DNA of 64,000 nucleotides from JARBUG01 sp035628915. Its GTDB lineage: Bacteria > Bacillota > Sulfobacillia > Symbiobacteriales > Symbiobacteriaceae. Both the position numbers and the translations under genes were made by a program. Under the pieces are notes generated by a model. It did not search any database and was not told where the DNA came from. It saw only the letters and a list, made by a program, of their open reading frames with translations. The stretch is taken from the NCBI GenBank assembly GCA_035628915.1, contig DASPIW010000044.1, positions 62,001-126,000 on the forward strand, in the 5' to 3' direction. Below are positions 41,931-50,237 of the stretch, in pieces (within the stretch, counting starts at the first letter, position 1; each line of letters starts with the position of its first letter).

Positions 41931-43595
41931 TTACGCCTGCTCCAGGAGTCCGTCCAACTCTTCCATGGCGGCCCGGTCCAGCATAGCGGCGGCGCCGGGG
42001 CGCTCAGGCATTAATCTGGCGACGTAGAGCCGTGCGATGGCCCGCTTGTGCTCGAACTCCTTGCCTTCTTCGAGCAAATAGGCGGCGGAAAGCAGGTCGG
42101 CCAGGTGGTTGAGCAGCCGGACGGCCTGCAGCTGGGCGAAGTCGCCGGACTGAAGGGAGATGTGGTGCAGCAGTTCGGGCACCTTGCCGAGCCGCCCGTG
42201 AACGTACTCCACGGCCTGCTCGGCGTCGGGATAGGCGACGCCCTCCAGTTGGGCGCCAATCTCCGCCATCAGGTCCGCCGGGCCCTGCTTGGCGAGCATG
42301 CGCAGCAAATCCAGCGCCAGGATGTGCTCCGGCCCTTCCCAGACCGTCAGGACCTGGGCGTCCCGCAGCATGCGAGCCATGGGGTACTCCTCGATATAGC
42401 CGTTCCCGCCGAAGCTTTCGATGCCGGCCCGCGCCATCTGCAGGGCCTTGTCGCCGGCCCGCGCCTTGGCGATGGGGATCAGCAGCCGGGCGAGGGGCCG
42501 GCCCTGTTCGAAAGCGTCGGCGGCCCGGAAGGCCAGGGCTGTGATCGCCGCGAGGTCGATCAGCATGGAGAGCAGTTTGGCCCGCATGAGCGGCTGCTCA
42601 ACCAGGGGCTTGCCGAAGGCAATCCGTTTTGAGGTGTAGATGACCGACTCCAGGAAGCACCGGCGGGCCAGGCCCGCTGAGCCGATGGCGTTGTACACCC
42701 GGGAGAGGTTGATCGCCTCCATCATCTGCTTGAAGCCGGTGCCGGGGCCGCTGATCTGATAGGCCGCGGCGCCCTCGAGCAGCACCTCGCCGCTGGCGAC
42801 GGCGATGACGCCCAGCTTATCTTTCAGGCGGCGGATGCGGTAGCTGTTGCGGCGGCCGTCGGGCAGCGTGTGCGGGATGAGGTAGAGCCCCAGGCCGGCG
42901 GTGCCTGGCGCCGCCCCTTCGGGGCGCGCCAGGGCCAGGGCGACGGGCGCGTCGGCGTTGGAGGCGAACCACTTTTCGCCCGTGAGGCGCCAGGTGCCGT
43001 CATCCGCCTGGTGGGCCACGGTGGTGATGGCCCCCACGTCGGAGCCGCCGGTCTTCTCCGTCAGCCAGGTGGCGCCCTGGGTCAGTTTCGCCGGGTCCGT
43101 AGCCGTCAGGCCCGGCAGGTAGCGGTCGCGCAGGTCAGGCGGGGCGAAGCGGTCGACCACCAGGGCGCAGGCGCCGGTGAGCGCCACGGGGCAGTAGAAC
43201 CCCGATTCCGCCATGGCGACCATGTAGCCCATGGCCCAGGTGACCGCCGGCGGCACGGGGCCGGGGGCGCCCGCCGGGGCGTGGTGGCGCCACGCCACAA
43301 TGCCCGCGCCGAACACCTCGGCCACCGTCTGCAGGTAGCCGGGGTTGTAGAGGACTTTGGAGATCTCCTCCCCCTGGCGGTCGTAGGCGACCAGCCGGGG
43401 CCGGCCTTCGGGCTTATCCGTGTAGTCGGCCCGGGGCGATACTTTGGTGCCGCACAGTCCGCCGAAGCGGCTCAAGTGCGGCTGGACCCATTCCATCATC
43501 TCCGGCGTGCAGTAGCGGGCGACGGTCGCCTGCAGGTTCGGATCCGTCTCCCACCAGTTCAAGCCTTCCCCCTGCTCATAGGCCGCGAAACGCAT
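41931..43595 (-). CDS. Acyl-CoA dehydrogenase, AidB-like
   Basis: 554-residue flavoprotein of the acyl-CoA dehydrogenase superfamily in the AidB subgroup, with the FAD-binding stretch WLTEKTGGSDVGAI, the adaptive-response segment GTGFKQMMEAINLSRVYNA, and SFGGNGYIEEYPMARMLRDAQV. AidB proteins protect DNA from alkylation or act on an acyl-CoA. The ATG at 43595 was chosen because GGGGGGAG lies a few bases upstream; the in-frame start at 43616 has none. Followed by a DinB-like gene. Confidence 0.92.
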   Translation of the reverse strand: MRFAAYEQGEGLNWWETDPNLQATVARYCTPEMMEWVQPHLSRFGGLCGTKVSPRADYTDKPEGRPRLVAYDRQGEEISKVLYNPGYLQTVAEVFGAGIVAWRHHAPAGAPGPVPPAVTWAMGYMVAMAESGFYCPVALTGACALVVDRFAPPDLRDRYLPGLTATDPAKLTQGATWLTEKTGGSDVGAITTVAHQADDGTWRLTGEKWFASNADAPVALALARPEGAAPGTAGLGLYLIPHTLPDGRRNSYRIRRLKDKLGVIAVASGEVLLEGAAAYQISGPGTGFKQMMEAINLSRVYNAIGSAGLARRCFLESVIYTSKRIAFGKPLVEQPLMRAKLLSMLIDLAAITALAFRAADAFEQGRPLARLLIPIAKARAGDKALQMARAGIESFGGNGYIEEYPMARMLRDAQVLTVWEGPEHILALDLLRMLAKQGPADLMAEIGAQLEGVAYPDAEQAVEYVHGRLGKVPELLHHISLQSGDFAQLQAVRLLNHLADLLSAAYLLEEGKEFEHKRAIARLYVARLMPERPGAAAMLDRAAMEELDGLLEQA

Positions 43596-43693
43596 CCCAC
43601 TCCCCCCTATTTCCAAGAACCCTCACTGTCTATATGAGAAGTTTCTCGGAAATACGTCAATTCCCTGCTGCCGGCACCCGCAGAACGGCACGA

Positions 43694-43718
43694 CCCCCGC
43701 CACGCACCGTGGCGGGGG
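43694..43718 (-). terminator. Terminator of the ABC/two-component operon
   Basis: 11-bp perfect stem (43694-43704 with 43708-43718), three-base loop; located 100 bases after the histidine kinase stop. Confidence 0.6.
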
Positions 43719-43822
43719 CCTGCAGCTTGTGTCAGTGTCAGTTCAGGAGGTGTATGCTCCTGGCCGGCGCGTCCCCTCGGGCCGGTTTCAGAGATACCAC
43801 CTGCCACGGGTTATCCTCCTGC

Positions 43823-44734
43823 TCAGCCCCGGACGTCGACCATCGGCAGCTTAACCGTAATGAAGAGCCTCTGCCCATCTTTTTCGGCGCTGATCACACC
43901 GCCCATACCCTCGACAAGCCTGCGAGAAATGTAGAGCCCCAGGCCCATGCCCTGGCTGCGGCGGCTCTGGTCGGCGGTATGAAAGCGGTCAAAAATGCGG
44001 TCAACGTCACTTGGCAGCGGCACCTCGGTATCATTGCCAACCTTCACGGCATGGAAGGCGCCTTCCGCAATAAACGAGATGGAGACAGTCCCATGCGCGT
44101 ACCGCAGCAGATTTTGAATCAGGTTATGCAGCACCCGCTGCAAGGCCAGTGGATCGGCACGGACAAGCGGCGGTTGCGCGGCGTCCTGTATGTCAAGCTC
44201 AATGTTTTTCCGCCCGAAGTCCTCGTGAAACCTGAGAAAACACTCGCAGACGGCGTGTTCCAAATGCAGGCTTTCAGAAGCGTAGCTATGATCGTCAAGC
44301 TCGAGGCGCGACAGTTCGTAGAAGCTTTCGGTCATATCCTGAAGCACCCTGACGGAATCCAAAATAACGTTGAGATACTCCGCCTGCTTCTCCGGCGACG
44401 GCGCCTTCTTGAGGAGCTGCAGATAGCCCGCCAGGGACGTGAGCGGCGTGCGCAGGTCGTGGGACAGGGCGGATATGGACAGCTTGATATTCCGCTCCAT
44501 CTCCCCGACGCGCCTTAGCTGACTTTCATAACCGTCTACCATGCGGTTGATCTCCAGGACGGCCTTCGCCAACGCACGATCGTTCTCTTCCAAATAGAGC
44601 CGCCTGCCATGGCATGCGTGTTCGCCGAGTTCCCCGATCTGTGCAGCCAGCCGCTCGATTTCCCGCCGCACGAGATAGAACCGAACGGCGAAAAACAAGC
44701 ACATGGAGGCCAATCCGCCGACCAGCCAATACAT
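43823..44734 (-). CDS. Sensor histidine kinase of an antimicrobial-peptide-type ABC operon
   Basis: 303 residues. A single N-terminal membrane helix (about 2-20) and no large sensor domain, then DHp with His92 in SHDLRTPLTSL and a HATPase domain with GMGLGLYISRRL. Such intramembrane-sensing kinases usually sense through their ABC partner. It is the last gene of the four-gene minus operon, 11 bp after the response regulator. Confidence 0.93.
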   Translation of the reverse strand: MYWLVGGLASMCLFFAVRFYLVRREIERLAAQIGELGEHACHGRRLYLEENDRALAKAVLEINRMVDGYESQLRRVGEMERNIKLSISALSHDLRTPLTSLAGYLQLLKKAPSPEKQAEYLNVILDSVRVLQDMTESFYELSRLELDDHSYASESLHLEHAVCECFLRFHEDFGRKNIELDIQDAAQPPLVRADPLALQRVLHNLIQNLLRYAHGTVSISFIAEGAFHAVKVGNDTEVPLPSDVDRIFDRFHTADQSRRSQGMGLGLYISRRLVEGMGGVISAEKDGQRLFITVKLPMVDVRG

Positions 44735-44745
44735 GCCGCCGCCCC

Positions 44746-45447
44746 CTATTCCGCGAGCCGGAAGCCCACGCCCCAGATTGTCTTGATATGCTTATGGGGC
44801 GATGCGGCGCTTAGCTTTGCCCGCAGATTGCTCACGTGCACACCGATGGTCTTTTCATCGCCCAGGGACTTCTCGTTCCAGATGCTTTCGTAGATGTTCA
44901 TGCGGCTGAAAACCTTGTGCGGGTGGCGCAAGAACAGCTCCAGAATCTCAAATTCCCGCTGCGTCAGCTGAATCGCTTCACCGCCGACCGTTACTTCATG
45001 CGTCTCCAGATTCATATGGATGTCGAGAAAATGGAGGGTTTTTGCGGACTCGCTATTGGTATATACGGTAAACCGCCGAAGCTGCGCCGCAACCCGGGCC
45101 AGCAGTTCGTCAATGTCAAAGGGCTTGGTCATATAATCGTCCGCACCCTTGGAAAGCAAGTCCAGCTTGCTTTCCTTCTCCATTTTCGCGGACAGCACAA
45201 TGACCGGCATGTACTCCCGTTTGCGCAGTTCGGCAAGCACATCTTCGCCGGTCTTCCCCGGCAGCATCAGGTCAAGAATCACGCACTTCCATGACTTCGT
45301 GGGCAGCACCATCATGGCCTCGCTGCCGGAATACGCGCTTTGGGGGCGGTAGCCCGCCCCGGTAAGCGCCTCACACAAAAGGCTGTTGATGGACGGATCA
45401 TCTTCAATCACGAGGATCGGCTCGTCCATCTCAGACTCCACCACCAT
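44746..45447 (-). CDS. OmpR/PhoB-family response regulator
   Basis: 233 residues. Receiver domain with acidic pocket VIEDDPSIN, phosphoacceptor Asp59 in VILDLMLPG and Lys in YMTKPFD, then a winged-helix DNA-binding domain (TQREFEILELFLRHPHKVFSR). Start at 45447 lies two bases after the permease stop (TGA at 45450-45452); an in-frame ATG at 45429 with GGTGGAG upstream is equally possible. Partner of the adjacent kinase, likely activating the ABC genes. Confidence 0.94.
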   Translation of the reverse strand: MVVESEMDEPILVIEDDPSINSLLCEALTGAGYRPQSAYSGSEAMMVLPTKSWKCVILDLMLPGKTGEDVLAELRKREYMPVIVLSAKMEKESKLDLLSKGADDYMTKPFDIDELLARVAAQLRRFTVYTNSESAKTLHFLDIHMNLETHEVTVGGEAIQLTQREFEILELFLRHPHKVFSRMNIYESIWNEKSLGDEKTIGVHVSNLRAKLSAASPHKHIKTIWGVGFRLAE

Positions 45448-45449
45448 TG

Positions 45450-46214
45450 TCACTTTACCTCTGACCGCTTGAAGAGTGCGCAACCAACGACAGTAGGTAC
45501 CACCAGGTACGCCAGGCTGACGATAATCCCTTGCCTGATGAATGCAGGGTCGAGGTTCAACGTCTGCTTCACGGGGTGATAGAAGCGCTGGATATAATAC
45601 GACGGGAAATACTCAGCCGCAAAGGCAAGCACCCTGCCCGGATAGCTCTCGAAAAAGTGCATGACAACAAGTTCGCCAATCAACCATCCGATACCCAGCA
45701 AGATGGTCATTCCCGGATTCTTGCCCAGGAAGGCGAACAGGCAATACAGTGATGCCAACGTCAAGTGAAAGAACAGTTGCATGAAAAAATTCCATGAGGA
45801 GAAACGCAAGTATTCGCCTACGGGCATATCGCCAAAGCCGAATGCGACAGTATACCCTACCGTCTTCACAATAGTGACAGTTGCGTAGATGGCGGTAACG
45901 GCAATGCACGCGGCAATCAGTTTGGACAGGAATACATGCGTTCTGTTCTTGCCAAGGGCAAGGACGTTCCGCAGGGTGGAGGTTTGGAAGTCCGCGGCAA
46001 CAAAGAACCCCACAAAAGCCACAATCCAGATGGCAAGGAAGGCGGAGCCATCAGCTACCATGGCAACAGCCCTTTGACCCAGAACCGGGGTCTTTTCCAC
46101 GGCGTAGGCACCCTGGACTTCCAGCAGTGATTGCGCCGTGACGCCGGTGAGAATCCATGCCAGCAGCTTGCTATGAATTATCTTATACCATTCCGAGGAA
46201 ATCAACGTTGTCAT
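45450..46214 (-). CDS. ABC-2 type transporter permease
   Basis: 254-residue membrane protein with about six helices; it begins MTTLISSEWYKIIHSKLLAW, as do lantibiotic-immunity and bacitracin-type permeases. Sits between the ATPase and response-regulator genes with spacings of 3 and 2 bases. The sequence here is visibly less GC-rich than its neighbours. Likely an antimicrobial-peptide exporter subunit. Confidence 0.88.
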   Translation of the reverse strand: MTTLISSEWYKIIHSKLLAWILTGVTAQSLLEVQGAYAVEKTPVLGQRAVAMVADGSAFLAIWIVAFVGFFVAADFQTSTLRNVLALGKNRTHVFLSKLIAACIAVTAIYATVTIVKTVGYTVAFGFGDMPVGEYLRFSSWNFFMQLFFHLTLASLYCLFAFLGKNPGMTILLGIGWLIGELVVMHFFESYPGRVLAFAAEYFPSYYIQRFYHPVKQTLNLDPAFIRQGIIVSLAYLVVPTVVGCALFKRSEVK

Positions 46215-46217
46215 GGT

Positions 46218-47132
46218 CTACACCCCTCCGGTCAAGCTCACGAAGTACTCTTCCAGCCGTTGTTCCGAGACACCGATGCTTTCCACGACTATGCCATGTG
46301 TGACAAGCAGCGTGTTCATCTCGCCGGTCCGGCCGATCTGCTCGCGAACCCATAGTTCGTTGGCCGATACCGCCTGGCAGTCTTTCACGCCGAAGTGTTC
46401 TTTCAGCAGCGCCATGGCCCGGGCAGCATCCTTTGCAGTGATTCTGATGTGCTGCCGGGTCTCCAGCGCCAGTTCCGCTGCGGAAAGCTGTTTGACCAGC
46501 CTCCCCCGGTGAATGATCCCGTAATGGGTGGCAACCTGCGCCAGCTCATCGAGCAAGTGGCTCGATACGAGCAAGGTAAGCCCTCTTTCCTGGGCGAGGC
46601 GGCGCATTAACTCCCGCATCTCGATGATGCCCTTTGGGTCCAGGCCGTTAACCGGTTCATCCAGGATGAGAAACTCCGGGTTCGTAATCAGGGCGGTTGC
46701 CAGCGCCAGTCGCTGCTTCATGCCCAGCGAAAAGTTCTTGGCTTTCTTTTTGCCCGTATCGGCCAGTCCCACCACTTCGAGCGTCTTTATGATGGCGCCT
46801 TTATCGGGAACGCCGCCGATGATGCGCTGGATCTCCAGATTCTCTTCGGCGGTCAGGTTGGGATAGAGGGCCGGCGTTTCGATCGATTGGCCGATGCGCC
46901 GCCTGGCGCGCTGCAGGGCGCCCTCGCCGGTCTGCCCGAACAATTCCACCTCGCCGCTGGTCAGTGGCGTCAGCCCGGTGACAGCCCGCATGAACGTGGT
47001 CTTGCCCGCACCGTTGAGGCCGATCAGCCCGTAAATCTGGCCCCGCTTGATTTCTACGCTCACGTTATCAATTGCGTAAGCGTCGCCGTATCTCTTGCTG
47101 AGGTTTCTGGTGCGCAGTACATATTCGCTCAT
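46218..47132 (-). CDS. ABC transporter ATP-binding protein (BcrA/lantibiotic-immunity type)
   Basis: 304 residues. Walker A GLNGAGKTT (38-46), signature FSLGMKQRLALA, Walker B FLILDEPVNGLDPKGI and an H-loop SSHLLDEL. It has the C-terminal extension of the BcrA/NukF group. The ATG at 47132 has AAGGAGAAGCTGT directly upstream; the longer in-frame extension has no site. First gene of the ABC-permease-regulator-kinase operon, probably inducible self-protection against a peptide antibiotic. Confidence 0.92.
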   Translation of the reverse strand: MSEYVLRTRNLSKRYGDAYAIDNVSVEIKRGQIYGLIGLNGAGKTTFMRAVTGLTPLTSGEVELFGQTGEGALQRARRRIGQSIETPALYPNLTAEENLEIQRIIGGVPDKGAIIKTLEVVGLADTGKKKAKNFSLGMKQRLALATALITNPEFLILDEPVNGLDPKGIIEMRELMRRLAQERGLTLLVSSHLLDELAQVATHYGIIHRGRLVKQLSAAELALETRQHIRITAKDAARAMALLKEHFGVKDCQAVSANELWVREQIGRTGEMNTLLVTHGIVVESIGVSEQRLEEYFVSLTGGV

Positions 47133-47278
47133 ACAGCTTCTCCTTACGGTTTCGTATGAGCCTAGTATGAAGCGCAAAGGGCAAGAAAGACGATGGGCAA
47201 ATCCAAAGAAAACGTAAAGATAGCAGAAGCCTGCACCCCCGTGCCAACGGGTGATGCAGGCTTCTTCGCGATGCGCCA

Positions 47279-47982
47279 TCAAGTGGTCCACTGACCGTGA
47301 ATGATGCCGACCAGGAACCAGGCGTTTCCCAACCGCTCGTAAACAAGGCGCAGGGACCGCCAGTCCATGCCGCCGTACTTGGCCTCAAACCCCGGGAAGT
47401 GGAACTCGACCATGAAGCCGTCGGGATAGGCTGCCCGCCAGTTGTCCGTCATCGTGCCCTTTCCGATCGACTCGTTCCAGCCCATCTGCGGGGCGTTGGC
47501 GAAGTCAACATCGTAGACGAAGCGGTCAAAGTAGTCCCGGAACCCCAGGTTGATGGGCTCCCCGCTGCCGGCATGCGTGCCCCACAGGTACAGCCGCTTG
47601 TTTTCCCAGGCGCTCCGGAATTCTCTGAGTGGAAGACCAGGTCTTTTTCCACGTTAACGTAGGGGTACGGGCTGAAGCGGATGCCCTTGTGCGGATGGGA
47701 CATGGCCATCAGCTTGCCCATGTCCCGGGCTTTGAGCGCTTGAATCGCTTCTTGAGACCAAACCCCCAGCACTTTCTCGACTTCGGCGGGGGTCTTGGGG
47801 AGCGGCGGGGGCTCCTTGGCGGGCTGCTCGGGCTCGGCGGCGGGAGTCTGAGGCTCGGGGGCGGGCCCCTCGCTCGGCGCGGGCGCCGGGGCGCCGCCCT
47901 GGGGGGCTGGGGCAGGGGCGGGCTTGCCCGCCGCACACCCGGCAACCAGTACCGCAGCCAGGAGCCATGCAAACCGTCGCAT
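47279..47982 (-). pseudogene. Frameshifted lipoprotein gene
   Basis: The 5' part (ATG at 47982 with GGAGGTGAG upstream) encodes a signal with lipobox (LVAGCAAG), a Pro/Ala/Glu linker and a domain ending NVEKDLVFHS. Near 47625 the frame breaks. The other frame continues without a stop: REFRSAWENKRLYLWGTH, then PINLGFRDYFDRFVYDVDF and on to the stop at 47279. One base appears lost near CACTCAGAG. Joined, the product is about 234 residues, a lipoprotein of unknown role. A sequencing error is possible. Confidence 0.75.
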
Positions 47983-48052
47983 CCAGCTCACCTCCAAATC
48001 TCTAATCTGTTGGACTGATGGGCGACAACTTCAGTTTCACCAAAATGAAAAA

Positions 48053-48077
48053 AGAGACGGCAGCGACTGCCGTCTCT
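48053..48077 (-). terminator. Intrinsic terminator of the first ferredoxin gene
   Basis: 11-bp perfect stem (48053-48063 with 48067-48077), followed by TTTTTT on minus. Confidence 0.9.
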
Positions 48078-48093
48078 CCGGAGCGTTTGTGCC

Positions 48094-48381
48094 TTACTGA
48101 GGCCGCTTCCAGGCGCCGGTGTTCTCGGGGGCCTTGCCCGGGTGCAGGGCATTGAACTTGGCGAGCAGCTGCTCGACGGTCTCGGCGTTCTCCTCGTCGG
48201 GAACGATGGACTCCGTCGGGCAGACGCCCTGGCACTGGGATTCGCCATAGACGCCGTAGCACTCGGTGCACTTCTCGGTGTCGACGACGTAGGTGGAGTC
48301 GCCCGCGCTGATCGCTTCGTTCGGGCACTCGGATTCGCAGGCGCCGCAGGAGATACAGGTGTCAATGATCTTAACGGCCAT
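48094..48381 (-). CDS. 2[4Fe-4S] ferredoxin (paralog A)
   Basis: 95 residues. Cys9, 12, 15, 19 (CISCGACESECP) and Cys38, 41, 50, 54 (CTECYGVYGESQCQGVCP) ligate two [4Fe-4S] clusters; the insert in the second motif marks the Alvin type. The C-terminal extension is about 40 residues. It is a small soluble electron carrier. A near-identical gene lies 149 bp upstream in transcription order, each with its own terminator. Confidence 0.95.
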   Translation of the reverse strand: MAVKIIDTCISCGACESECPNEAISAGDSTYVVDTEKCTECYGVYGESQCQGVCPTESIVPDEENAETVEQLLAKFNALHPGKAPENTGAWKRPQ

Positions 48382-48486
48382 GGTAGAGAGTCCTCCTTAC
48401 AGTAGCAAGTTGTATATAAGACTAGGGACAGCTTGTAGTTGAGGAAGTAGTCCGTATGTGCTATGACCGTCAGATCAAAAGAAAGG

Positions 48487-48509
48487 AGACGGCGGGCAAT
48501 GCCGTCTCA
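48487..48509 (-). terminator. Intrinsic terminator of the second ferredoxin gene
   Basis: 8-bp perfect stem (GAGACGGC/GCCGTCTC) followed by a pyrimidine run CCTTTCTTTT on minus. Confidence 0.85.
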
Positions 48510-48530
48510 GAGGCACATTCACTTGGAGAA

Positions 48531-48815
48531 CTAAGGCTTCTTCCAGCCCTGGGTGTTCTTCAGCTCGCCGCCGGGATGCAGGGCGTTGAACTTGGCCACC
48601 AGGGTCTCGATGGTGTCCTCGTTTTCCTCGTCCGGAACGATGGACTCAACCGGGCAAACCGCGATGCACTGCGACTCGCCGTAGAAACCATAGCACTCCG
48701 TGCACTTAACCGGGTCAATCACGTAAATGGAATCGCCGGGGCTGATGGCTTCGTTCGGGCACTCGGGCTCGCACGCGCCGCAGGAGATGCAGGTATCAAT
48801 GATCTTGACGGCCAC
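48531..48815 (-). CDS. 2[4Fe-4S] ferredoxin (paralog B)
   Basis: 94 residues, closely similar to the neighbouring paralog, with the same eight Cys pattern (CISCGACEPECP and CTECYGFYGESQCIAVCP). Tandem duplication. The nearby aldehyde-oxidoreductase remnant and MoaD-like gene suggest that these ferredoxins once served, or still serve, tungsten-enzyme electron transfer; the link is inferred. Confidence 0.95.
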   Translation of the reverse strand: MAVKIIDTCISCGACEPECPNEAISPGDSIYVIDPVKCTECYGFYGESQCIAVCPVESIVPDEENEDTIETLVAKFNALHPGGELKNTQGWKKP

Positions 48816-48988
48816 GGAAGACTTCCTCCTTTAAGCGGTAAAGCGTATTCGCCAGCACGGGGAGCCGGCACAATTTACACGCAACGCGAAAAGTTGGCGG
48901 GACGGACCCTCAACCGAATACTAGCATACCCATCTAAAACCGCACCCGTCAAGCACTTCGAGAACATTTGTAACGCTGAGATTGATTC

Positions 48989-49222
48989 TCAGCCACCTTC
49001 GGATTGGCGGAGAATTGCCACTTCGTCACCGTCGGCGAGCACCGCTTCCTCCTTGGCATGGCGCCCGTTGACCAGTACGGCAAGTTCAGGCTCCCCGATA
49101 GCCAGAGCCGACCGTAAGTCGGCCACGGTCGTGCCGGCGGCGATCGCTTCATCACCCCGCCAGATGCGCTGCCCCCGGAAGGGCAAGTAGACTTCCAGCC
49201 GGATGATCAGTCGCTCTCCCAT
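48989..49222 (-). CDS. MoaD/ThiS-family sulfur carrier protein
   Basis: 77-residue ubiquitin-fold protein ending in the diagnostic Gly-Gly (RQSEGG), with VLVNGRHA and DGDEVAILR as in MoaD/ThiS. The C-terminal Gly is thiocarboxylated for molybdopterin or thiazole synthesis. MoaD-like genes often follow tungsten aldehyde oxidoreductase genes, and here only a remnant of that enzyme gene precedes it. GAGGAG lies upstream. Confidence 0.88.
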   Translation of the reverse strand: MGERLIIRLEVYLPFRGQRIWRGDEAIAAGTTVADLRSALAIGEPELAVLVNGRHAKEEAVLADGDEVAILRQSEGG

Positions 49223-49249
49223 ATGTGATCCAGCTCCTCGTCCGGGATT

Positions 49250-49426
49250 TCAAACGGGCGCCAAGACGAGCTTGTTGTTCGGGCCGCGAGCATCGCAGGT
49301 CGGATCCACTTCGTCACAAAGAATGCGGGATGTCAGCGCCCGGCCCCCCAGCAGCCCGTATGCGGGCGGCAGGGGCTCGAGCCGGTGCGTCAGATCTCCC
49401 ATATGGATGCGCAGCATCATCTCCAT
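49250..49426 (-). pseudogene. 5' remnant of a tungsten aldehyde ferredoxin oxidoreductase gene
   Basis: 58 residues starting MEMMLRIHMGDLTHRLEPLP and including YGLLGGRALTSRILCDEVDP and GPNNKLVLAPV, which match the first ~60 residues of AOR-type enzymes (normally about 600 residues). A TGA follows at once, then the MoaD-like gene after 27 bases. AAGGAGGG still sits eight bases before the ATG. Most of the enzyme has been deleted or frameshifted away. Confidence 0.7.
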
Positions 49427-49545
49427 GTGGCAGGCCCTCCTTACGCCGACACCAATTCGATTTCCGGAGCCGCTGCTCCTGCGCATGGAACTCTCTACCC
49501 GAGGGGGAAGGTAGATTGACGAACCAGGATGGAGGGAAGAACCGG

Positions 49546-50007
49546 ATGGCCCAGACTCTGACCGCTCCGACCGTGCTGTCGCAGGAGTTGGCCGCCTTTC
49601 TGCAGGGGCCGCAGTTGGTGTTGGTGACCACGCTGGATGCAGACAGCAAGTGGCCCACGAACAACCTGATTACGTGGGTTTTCGCCAAAGATGAGTCGAC
49701 CATTCGCCTCTGCGCCGATGCCAAAGGGCGGGTGATCAACAATGTCCGCGCCGATGACCGCGTGCTGCTGACGGTGATGACGGGTGGCGCCTGCCACACC
49801 ATTGAGGGGAACGCACGCGTCATCAAGGAAGAGCTTGAAGGCGTTTCGCTGAAACTTGCCTGCGCCGCAGTGAAAGTCCGGGCCGTCCGGGACGTCACGT
49901 TCTGGGGCGGGAAGATCACCGCCGAGCCCCAGTACGACGTTACGTACGACAAGGCGCTCAAGGAGAAGCTGGACAGCAGCGTCTTCGCCGCCATGCAGAG
50001 CCTGTAA
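49546..50007 (+). CDS. Pyridoxamine 5'-phosphate oxidase-like FMN-binding protein
   Basis: 153 residues from the ATG at 49546 (GGAGGG nine bases upstream). Split-barrel flavin-binding fold: QLVLVTTLDADSKWPTNNLI resembles the FMN-site start, with GRVINNVRADDRVLLTV. Small family members bind FMN or heme and act in stress or redox; the substrate is unknown. Divergent from the AOR remnant. Confidence 0.82.
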   Translation: MAQTLTAPTVLSQELAAFLQGPQLVLVTTLDADSKWPTNNLITWVFAKDESTIRLCADAKGRVINNVRADDRVLLTVMTGGACHTIEGNARVIKEELEGVSLKLACAAVKVRAVRDVTFWGGKITAEPQYDVTYDKALKEKLDSSVFAAMQSL

Positions 50008-50051
50008 GGGGGCTACAACACGGTTGCCGTAGAGATGACATGACTGGCATC

Positions 50052-50084
50052 AACGCCGGTGGGTCCAAGCCCGCCGGCGTTTTT
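50052..50084 (+). terminator. Intrinsic terminator
   Basis: 8-bp stem with extra GGG/CCC pairing (50052-50059 with 50074-50081) followed by TTTTT. Confidence 0.88.
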
Positions 50085-50237
50085 GCGCGCTCCGGGACCT
50101 GTGGGACTTCGGTCTCATTTTCCGGCGTGGGCCTGATATTCCGTAGGTCGTTTTCCGAATTATTTCGAACTTATTACACCAGCCTCGCTCACGCCTTGTC
50201 TATAGGCACAATAGTCTGATTATACGGGGGTATGTGC

